Below are positions 41,987-47,529 of a stretch of DNA of 47,529 bases, one piece after another. Position numbers and translations under genes: made by a program. Location: contig JAGVBT010000106.1 in NCBI GenBank assembly GCA_020059605.1, forward strand, positions 1-47,529, read 5' to 3'. Every line of letters begins with the position of its first letter. The first letter of the stretch is position 1. Source of the DNA: Deltaproteobacteria bacterium. GTDB taxonomy: Bacteria > Desulfobacterota > BSN033 > UBA1163. The notes beneath the pieces are model-generated. The model ran no database searches. It saw only the letters and a list, made by a program, of their open reading frames with translations, and was not told where the DNA came from.

Positions 41987-42724
41987 ATGGGACTCGTCGT
42001 GGCGGAGAATATCACCAAGATTTACAGTGTCGTTGCAACAAAGGTAAGCAAGGATTACAAGGTTGGGGAAATTGCGATAAGGGCATTGAATGAGGTGAGT
42101 TTTGAAATTGAACCTGCCTCTTTCGTCTCCTTTGTCGGACCCTCAGGAAGCGGGAAGACGACACTTTTAAACCTGATCGGGTGCCTTGATAAACCCACGG
42201 AAGGCAAATTAGAGGTTGCGGGCACCGATGTGTTGCATCTTGACCGAAAGCAGAGCGCTTCGTTTCGGGGGAATAATCTCGGCTTTATCTTTCAGGACTT
42301 CAATCTCTTACCGGTTCTTACGGTATTTGAAAATATCGAATACCCTCTTCTCATGGTCCAGAAAATTCCCGGAGTGGAAAGGAAAAAGAGGATCATGGCA
42401 CTTCTGGAAGCGGTTGGGATGACCGATCAGAGGGACAAATACCCCGATCAGATTTCCGGTGGTCAGAAGCAGAGGGTGGCCATTGCAAGAGCCCTGGTCA
42501 CGAACCCGAAACTGGTGTTGGCCGACGAACCGACGGCAAATCTCGATCATAAGACCGCATTTCTGGTCCTTGAGTCGATGAAAAAGATGAGGAATGAGTT
42601 TCGGACCACCTTCGTTTTCTCTACCCATGACCAGAAGATCGTGGGTGAGGCGGAGATTATCTACAGTCTGGAGGATGGAGAACTGGTTGGAAAACAGGTT
42701 AAAGGAGGGCAGAAAAATGGGTAA
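41987..42724 (+). CDS. ABC exporter ATPase (LolD/MacB type)
   Basis: A 245-residue ATPase. Walker A is GPSGSGKTT (51-59), the Q-loop is GFIFQDFNLLPVLT, the signature is ISGGQKQRVAIARAL, Walker B is LVLADEPTANLD and the H-loop is FSTHD. The LPVLT-x(n)-N-x-YPL pattern is that of the LolD/MacB class, which powers mechanotransmission rather than transport through the membrane. The N-terminus carries about 15 extra residues (VATKVSKDYKVG) between strand 1 and IRALNEV. It overlaps the permease start by 8 bases; AAAGGAG precedes the ATG. Confidence 0.92.
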   Translation: MGLVVAENITKIYSVVATKVSKDYKVGEIAIRALNEVSFEIEPASFVSFVGPSGSGKTTLLNLIGCLDKPTEGKLEVAGTDVLHLDRKQSASFRGNNLGFIFQDFNLLPVLTVFENIEYPLLMVQKIPGVERKKRIMALLEAVGMTDQRDKYPDQISGGQKQRVAIARALVTNPKLVLADEPTANLDHKTAFLVLESMKKMRNEFRTTFVFSTHDQKIVGEAEIIYSLEDGELVGKQVKGGQKNG

Positions 42725-43958
42725 TCTATTTAAGATCGCTATCAGAAATCTTCTGAGATATAAGCGAAGGACGCTGCTTACGGCCTCTCTTGTCACGCTT
42801 GGGATTGTCTTTGTTCTTCTCTTTGTCTCGGTCACAGGCTCTTTTAAGAGCATGATGATCGGTCAGATGACCGATTCCATGTTAGGACATCTCCAGGTTC
42901 ATCGAAAGGGATACTTAGCCTCCATTGATAACCTCCCTCTCAATTTAAACATGAAGATGCAGACTTATAAGAAATTGGAGGGGATTCTCAATCAACAGCC
43001 GGAGATTGAGGCCTATTCTCCAAGGATCAAATTCGGAGGGATGTTCAGCACCTTCGTGGAAACAACCAATATAAGATTAAATGGGGTCTATCCCGACAGG
43101 GAATTAAAGACGGTTCCCCTCCTTCCATCGAGGGTTACAAATGGGACGGAAAAGACCCTTGAAAAAGGGGAAATCTGGATTCCTGAGCTCATGGCGAAAA
43201 GTATGAAGGTCAATATGGGCGACACCGTGGTCATTATCGCTACGAACCAGGATGGCTCTGTCAATGGAAAGCAGTTCAAAGTGGCGGGAGTTCTCGAAAG
43301 CGTGACAGGACCTGGAGGCAGGGATGGTTATGTCCATATCGAAGATGCGATGGAAGTCTTAAGGATGGAGGAGATGGAGGTGAGCGAGGTGGCAATCCGG
43401 CTAAAGGATTTTGGCCGCCTCTATGCCTTTACTGAAAAGCTCGACGGGCTTCTTTCCGGGGAACTGAACAAACAGGGGAAACCCGTTTTCGAGGTCCATA
43501 ACTGGGAAAAACTCTCTCCCTTTTATAATATCGCACAGATGATCGACATCATGGCCCTTTTCATCAAGTTCATGCTGATTGCTGTTGTCCTGGTCAGCAT
43601 CATGAATGTCATGATCATGGCTGTTTATGAACGGGTCAGGGAGATCGGAACGATTGCCGCTATTGGAACGCTTCCGGGAAAGATTCTTTCGCTCTTCATC
43701 CTGGAAGGATTGTCGCTTGGAGTGCTGGGGGTTGTGGCGGGAAACATTCTGGGATTCATCATCATTGCAATCCTTAATCTCTCCAAGATGACCTTCAGCT
43801 TTGGAAGGCAGACTGGATTAATCCTTTCGGCAAGAGTGGCTCCGATGGATATGCTGGTGATCTCTCTCATCGTGATCTTGATCTCCGTAATCGCCAGTCT
43901 TCAACCTGCCCTGAAGGCATCGAGGATGGAGCCAATTAAGGCGCTGAGGCATGTATGA
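42717..43958 (+). CDS. FtsX/MacB/LolC-type ABC permease
   Basis: A 413-residue inner-membrane protein. TM1 (about 20-40, TLLTASLVTLGIVFVLLFVS) is followed by a periplasmic domain of about 220 residues (QMTDSMLGHLQVHRKGY is a typical beginning). Three further helices and the MIMAVYERVREIGTIAAIGT motif complete the FtsX core, ending LQPALKASRMEPIKALRHV. ATG 42717 lies 7 bases after AAAGGAGGG; an open frame continues upstream but only within the ATPase gene. Partner of the preceding ATPase, with the LolA-like and barrel genes downstream suggesting lipoprotein or lipid export. Confidence 0.9.
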   Translation: MGNLFKIAIRNLLRYKRRTLLTASLVTLGIVFVLLFVSVTGSFKSMMIGQMTDSMLGHLQVHRKGYLASIDNLPLNLNMKMQTYKKLEGILNQQPEIEAYSPRIKFGGMFSTFVETTNIRLNGVYPDRELKTVPLLPSRVTNGTEKTLEKGEIWIPELMAKSMKVNMGDTVVIIATNQDGSVNGKQFKVAGVLESVTGPGGRDGYVHIEDAMEVLRMEEMEVSEVAIRLKDFGRLYAFTEKLDGLLSGELNKQGKPVFEVHNWEKLSPFYNIAQMIDIMALFIKFMLIAVVLVSIMNVMIMAVYERVREIGTIAAIGTLPGKILSLFILEGLSLGVLGVVAGNILGFIIIAILNLSKMTFSFGRQTGLILSARVAPMDMLVISLIVILISVIASLQPALKASRMEPIKALRHV

Positions 43959-43996
43959 AGAAAGGTCAAAGGTGTAAGGTGTAAGGTAAATAACAA

Positions 43997-44090
43997 ATTC
44001 CCCTCCCCCTTGATGGGTGAGGGTGAGGGTGGGGGTGAATAAATATAGTCCCCCTCCCCTTCATCTCCTCCCACCGAGGGGGGGGATATT
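43997..44090. repeat. C/G-rich intergenic repeats
   Basis: ATTCCCCTCCCCC pairs imperfectly with GGGGGTGAAT at the right of the first block, followed by a second CCCCCTCCCC...GAGGGGGGG block. It resembles the hairpins at 3178-3261. Confidence 0.4.
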
Positions 44091-44144
44091 TTTAGATGTT
44101 ATGTTTAAAACGGTAGAGATAACGTGAAGAAAGAGAGGTTGGAT

Positions 44145-44876
44145 ATGAAGAAAATTTTGATTTGTCTATTTACCCTGCTCATTGCCATCCCGGTTTATGC
44201 CATTGATGGCGCTCAGCTCCTGAAACAGATCGACCGAAATCTCAACCCCGAATCATATGAGATGTACCGGAAACTCATTAATGTGGAACCGGACGGACGG
44301 AAGAAAGAATATACCCTCTATTCAGTGAAGAAAGGGGTGGACAAAGTTGTTGCCCTCTTCCTTGCCCCGGCCAGCGAAAAGGGACGAAGCACTTTAAGGC
44401 TTGGGGATAATATGTGGCTTTATATTCCCAATGTGGGGAAACCGGTTCGGATCACGAGCCTTCAATCCGTAGTGGGAGGGGTCTTCAACAACTCAGATAT
44501 CCTGCAACTGGATTACGCAGCGGAATACGATGTGGAAAAGATTGAGGAAGCAGGGAATGAATATCTCTTACTTCTCAAAGCAAAGACGAAGACGGTGGCT
44601 TACGACAGGATCAAGCTATGGGCAGACAAGAATAGGAAGTTACCGACAAAGATCGAATGCCTCACGGAAGCCTCCATGCTCATTAAGACACTCTATTTCA
44701 AGGAAATTAAGGATTTTGGAGGTGGGATCGTCAGGCCCTCGGTCCTTGAAACAGACAGTCCTCTATACAAGGGCTATAAATCGATCTTTATCTTCGCAAA
44801 CATCAAGCAGAGAGATTTCAAGGATGAAGTCTTTACACTGACCTTTATGCCGAACATCGAATCCCTGAGGAAATAA
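44145..44876 (+). CDS. LolA-like outer-membrane lipoprotein-sorting protein
   Basis: A 243-residue periplasmic protein. Signal peptide MKKILICLFTLLIAIPVYA. The body has the COG2834-type pattern of LolA-like sheets: YTLYSVKKGVDKVVALFLAP, then KGRSTLRLGDNMWLYIPNVG and later KLWADKNRKLPTKIEC. This group is often encoded with MacB/FtsX-type ABC genes and an outer-membrane barrel, as here, and is thought to carry a hydrophobic cargo across the periplasm. ATG 44145 has GAGG 6 bases upstream; an in-frame GTG at 44124 is less likely. Confidence 0.85.
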   Translation: MKKILICLFTLLIAIPVYAIDGAQLLKQIDRNLNPESYEMYRKLINVEPDGRKKEYTLYSVKKGVDKVVALFLAPASEKGRSTLRLGDNMWLYIPNVGKPVRITSLQSVVGGVFNNSDILQLDYAAEYDVEKIEEAGNEYLLLLKAKTKTVAYDRIKLWADKNRKLPTKIECLTEASMLIKTLYFKEIKDFGGGIVRPSVLETDSPLYKGYKSIFIFANIKQRDFKDEVFTLTFMPNIESLRK

Positions 44877-44901
44877 AAATGGTTGTGGAGTCTCGGAAAT
44901 T

Positions 44902-44955
44902 CAGCCCTAAAGGGCTGAGTTACAGTCATTTATGTAACTCAAGGCTTTAGCCTTG
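44902..44955. repeat. Three-stem palindromic repeat
   Basis: CAGCCCT-AA-AGGGCTG (44902-44917), GAGTTAC (44917-44923) with GTAACTC (44934-44940), and CAAGGC-TTTA-GCCTTG (44940-44955) are all perfect. Together they fold into a compact three-stem structure between the LolA-like and barrel genes. Probably a REP/BIME-type element. Confidence 0.6.
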
Positions 44956-44984
44956 ACCAATCGAGCCCTGGACGGACCGAGCTA

Positions 44985-46295
44985 ATGATCAAAAGATACT
45001 TTCTCTTTTCCGCTCTGTTTCTCATTCTCTTCTCTCCCTTCTGTTTGGCAGAAGAAGAATATAAATTCGACATTTCCGAAATAGAGAAGAAACCCTATCA
45101 TATCGGCGGTTATCTGGAATTTAGGCCGATCCTTTTCGGTCTGGATAAGGATGCCTCCCTGTACAAGCTTAAATTTTTCAAACGTAATGAGGGGAAGACC
45201 GTTGAGGAATACAATGGGAAACTTCAGTTGGAAGGAAGTCTTGAGAAAGGAATTGCCCGTCTTTTCGTCAGGACCAATTTCGATTTGAAATACTCCTATC
45301 TCGGCTGGGAGCACAATGAGACCAAAAGAATGATCTATGAAGGATATCTCTCCCTGAAACCCTCCCCCTCCCTCACTTTCAAGTTCGGAAAGCAGACCCT
45401 GCTCTGGGGCAAGGGATATGCCTTTAATCCTGTGGCCTTTGCCGGCAGGCCCAAAGACGCAGATGATCCCGAACTCGCCCTCGAGGGATTCATCGCAGCT
45501 TCGGCGGATTATATAAAAAGCTTCGGTGGTCCTTTGAAAACACTTGCCGTCACGCCAGTGATCTTCCCGATATACAAACATATCAATGACGATTTCGGAA
45601 AGATCAACCGGCTCAACTTCGCGGCAAAACTCTATTTCCTTCTGTATGATACGGACATCGACCTCATTGGATTGACCGGAGGTAGTAAGACCAATCGATT
45701 CGGGATAGATTTCTCAAGGAACATCACTTCCAATTTCGAAGTCCATGGCGAATTCGCGTTTTTCAATAATCAAATCAAGAAGGTCATTGATAGTCAGGGG
45801 AAAATTTCAGAATCGAAATTTGATGCAAAGAGCTATTTGCTTGGATTACGCTACCTCACCCCATGGGACACCACCTTCATTTTTGAATACTATCGAAATG
45901 GAACAGGATTTACTTATCTTGAGATGAAAGATTACTTCACATTCATCGATAAGGGCTATGACCTCTTTCTTTCAAAAAACAACGAATCATTATTGAAGAA
46001 GGCTTCAAGTGTCACCCAGGGCAACTACGGACGCCCCAACCCGATGCGGGATTATCTCTACCTGCGGATGACGCAAAAGGAGCCCTTTAATATCCTCTAC
46101 TTCACGCCAGCCCTCACAACGGTGATGAATCTCAATGATAAAAGCTTCTCCCTATCTCCGGAATTTTTTTATACCGGTTTCACAAACTGGGAATTTCGCC
46201 TGAAAGGAACCGCCCTGATTGGACAGAGAAAAACCGAATTCGGTGAAAAACAAAACGATTACCGGATCGAATTCAGGGTGAGGTATTATTTCTAA
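44985..46295 (+). CDS. Outer-membrane beta-barrel protein
   Basis: A 436-residue protein. The signal peptide (MIKRYFLFSALFLILFSPFC, cleavage near LA-EEE) is followed by alternating amphipathic strands (IGGYLEFRPILFGLD, LQLEGSLEKGIARLFVRTNF, LKPSPSLTFKFGKQTLLWGK). The last residues (YRIEFRVRYYF) end in Phe, the BAM recognition signature of outer-membrane barrels. FGKQTLLWGKGYAFNP resembles DUF1302/alginate-export-type barrels. It is the probable outer-membrane end of the ABC/LolA-like export route. The ribosome site is weak; a structured repeat lies 30 bases upstream. Confidence 0.82.
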   Translation: MIKRYFLFSALFLILFSPFCLAEEEYKFDISEIEKKPYHIGGYLEFRPILFGLDKDASLYKLKFFKRNEGKTVEEYNGKLQLEGSLEKGIARLFVRTNFDLKYSYLGWEHNETKRMIYEGYLSLKPSPSLTFKFGKQTLLWGKGYAFNPVAFAGRPKDADDPELALEGFIAASADYIKSFGGPLKTLAVTPVIFPIYKHINDDFGKINRLNFAAKLYFLLYDTDIDLIGLTGGSKTNRFGIDFSRNITSNFEVHGEFAFFNNQIKKVIDSQGKISESKFDAKSYLLGLRYLTPWDTTFIFEYYRNGTGFTYLEMKDYFTFIDKGYDLFLSKNNESLLKKASSVTQGNYGRPNPMRDYLYLRMTQKEPFNILYFTPALTTVMNLNDKSFSLSPEFFYTGFTNWEFRLKGTALIGQRKTEFGEKQNDYRIEFRVRYYF

Positions 46296-46397
46296 ATGGG
46301 GTGGGGAATCTGGTTTTTTTTTGTTTAAAGCGTTACAGTATCAGAGAAGATATTCAAAAAACGACAAAAGATCTGATTGACAGAGGAGGGTTCGAAA

Positions 46398-47276
46398 ATG
46401 GGAAAAAATATCATTTTTGCGGGAATGCTGGTCGCTTTTGCTTTGTGGATACCAACGGTTGCTTTCTCACAGGTGGAACCGGCAGTCCAGGCGGCTATCA
46501 ACACATTCAAATCCCAGGTTCGTTTGCCCCCCGGAGCCGAAATCAAGTTCCTGGAGAAGAAAGAGAGTCCCATCCCGGATTTTTATGCCGTCAAACTTCT
46601 GATCACCCTTCCTGATAAAGAGATGCCCGCCATCATCTATGTGGACAAATCCGGAGAAATGGTTTTTCTGGGAAATCTCTTTATCAAGGGGGAGAACGTG
46701 ACCCTGAAAGAAGCGGGGCCTGCTAAACCCAAAAAGATCGACATGGGCGCCCTGGAGATGGAAACATCCCCTTCCCTCGGCAATGATAAAGCCAGGATCA
46801 CGATAGTTGAGTTTTCGAATTTCCAGTGCCCCTACTGCATGGATTCGTGGTCAAAGTTCATGGGACTGATGAAGCGATATCCGCAAGATTTTAAGTACAT
46901 CTTCAAACATTTCCCGTTTCAGCTTCAGGGAAGAACCTTTGAACTTTCAGAAATGGCCGCCGCAGCCTATGAAGTGAGCAACGAGGCCTTCTGGTTGATT
47001 CACGATTTCTTTTACACGAAAGAGGGTCAGGATATCGCCAGGCTGGAAAAAGGGGCTGTGCAGCAGAAGGTTGAGCAACTTTTAAAAGGAAAAGGGTTCG
47101 ATGTTAAAATCTTTCTGTCCTCCCTTGAGACAGGCAGGGCGAAAAAGCGGGTACTCGATGATATGGCCCTGGCCAATAAATTAAGGTTCACCTCAACGCC
47201 TACCAAGGTCGTCAACGGAGACATAATCGTGGGCCTCACCCCGGACAGCGCCCTGGAGCGATACCTGGGAAAATAA
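46398..47276 (+). CDS. DsbA/DsbC-like exported disulfide oxidoreductase (CPYC)
   Basis: A 292-residue periplasmic protein. The signal peptide ends near VAFSQ. The N-terminal ~100 residues (KSQVRLPPGAEIKFLEKKES, IIYVDKSGEMVFLGNLF) resemble a small disulfide-isomerase-like domain. The C-terminal part is a DsbA/Thioredoxin_4 fold with FSNFQCPYCMDSW as the active site, FKHFPFQLQ, and the cis-Pro loop FTSTPTKVVNG. ATG 46398 lies 9 bases after GGAGG; a TTG at 46377 is the alternative. It may maintain Cys/Sec redox state for the secreted proteins of this locus. Confidence 0.85.
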   Translation: MGKNIIFAGMLVAFALWIPTVAFSQVEPAVQAAINTFKSQVRLPPGAEIKFLEKKESPIPDFYAVKLLITLPDKEMPAIIYVDKSGEMVFLGNLFIKGENVTLKEAGPAKPKKIDMGALEMETSPSLGNDKARITIVEFSNFQCPYCMDSWSKFMGLMKRYPQDFKYIFKHFPFQLQGRTFELSEMAAAAYEVSNEAFWLIHDFFYTKEGQDIARLEKGAVQQKVEQLLKGKGFDVKIFLSSLETGRAKKRVLDDMALANKLRFTSTPTKVVNGDIIVGLTPDSALERYLGK

Positions 47277-47336
47277 AGAAAGGGTATCCTATTTTTACAT
47301 ATTAAACAGTCTCATATTTGAATTGACATAAGCATT

Positions 47337-47413
47337 TCCGCCAGAGGCGGATCCGCCACTGGCGGAGGGAAATCTCCCCCCTGCCTTCGCCGAAGCGGCT
47401 ACGCGCAGGCAGG
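47337..47413. repeat. Nested perfect palindromes
   Basis: TCCGCCAG-A-GGCGGATCCGCC-A-CTGGCGGA (47337-47366) is a 30-bp palindrome with one mismatched pair. CCTGCC (47380-47385) and GGCAGG (47408-47413) form a further stem. Probably a dispersed intergenic repeat. Confidence 0.55.
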
Positions 47414-47501
47414 TCCCCCTCTTTACCAAAGCTGAACTTTACCCATAAGTGGGGGCGCTGGACACAAGGGAGTAGGATGGCTGGGCTTGCGGCAATTGGA
47501 C

Positions 47502-47529
47502 CAAAATCCGAAATCCGAATGTCGAAATC
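47502..47529. repeat. 7-bp tandem repeats at the window edge
   Basis: AAATCCG, AAATCCG, AATGTCG and AAATC run to the end of the window. The array continues beyond the edge, so its extent is unknown. Confidence 0.4.

Noticed and set aside
42594..42716. N-terminal extension of the permease
   Set aside because: It overlaps the ATPase gene in another frame. ATG 42717 has an ideal ribosome site and the family-typical start.
44982..45581. Minus-strand ORF of 199 residues
   Set aside because: Antisense to the outer-membrane barrel gene; no independent support.

Overview
The window (47.5 kb, moderate GC) reads like a chromosome segment of an anaerobic Gram-negative bacterium, most likely a Desulfobacterota / 'Deltaproteobacteria'-type lineage. 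The evidence is Tat-exported molybdoenzymes, a UGA-decoded selenoprotein, outer-membrane barrel and LolA-like proteins, many sensor kinases, sigma-54 regulators and palindromic repeats linked to REP-associated (RAYT) transposases. This placement is an inference; there is no rRNA or other taxonomic marker. No rRNA, tRNA or CRISPR array was found.

Region 1 (1-3.6 kb) is degraded accessory DNA: a small secreted protein, a frameshifted rhodanese, an EthD-like protein, an MntA antitoxin next to a truncated HepT toxin, and two fragments of Tat/ferredoxin-type aldo-keto reductase genes. Each break coincides with one of two direct copies of a ~105-bp inverted-repeat element.

Region 2 (3.7-14.4 kb) is a signalling block: a sensorless hybrid kinase, a metallo-beta-lactamase-fold protein, two paralogous GAF histidine kinases with a conserved six-cysteine insertion in the ATPase lid, a membrane adenylate cyclase followed by two lipoproteins (LysM-deacetylase and LysM-TPR), and an RsbW/RsbV-like pair. 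Region 3 (14.5-22.5 kb) is mobile and decayed DNA: an intact RAYT element, an AAA ATPase, an IS21 istB remnant, a decayed exported-protein gene, a secreted beta-propeller/HYR protein and a nucleotidyltransferase pair. Region 4 (22.5-27.4 kb) has a MalT/BTAD-type regulator with an apparent internal deletion and three stand-alone receiver proteins that share a Trp-rich tail with the hybrid kinase; two of these genes diverge from mirror-image sigma-70 promoters. Region 5 (27.5-29.8 kb) is cysE - iscU-like - QueG-like.

Region 6 (29.8-47.3 kb) is the most interesting. A Tat-dependent molybdopterin oxidoreductase with its chaperone and four-cluster Fe-S subunit is transcribed away from a periplasmic selenoprotein (two ORFs joined through an in-frame UGA within U-G-A-C, followed by a SECIS-like hairpin) and a TlpA-like thioredoxin. 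The two units share one palindromic sigma-54 promoter, where both -12 elements use the same GC step. Next comes a PhnD-like binding protein - histidine kinase - NtrC-type regulator operon, arranged like the arsenic-sensing AioXSR/ArxXSR systems. A second, weaker palindromic sigma-54 site and a strong single one precede a Cys-rich small exported protein, two ZraP/Spy-like proteins, a MacB/LolCDE-like exporter, a LolA-like protein, an outer-membrane barrel and a DsbA-like oxidoreductase. I infer one sigma-54 regulon coupling a periplasmic oxyanion/sulfur redox enzyme with selenothiol chemistry and envelope protection. The substrate is unknown.
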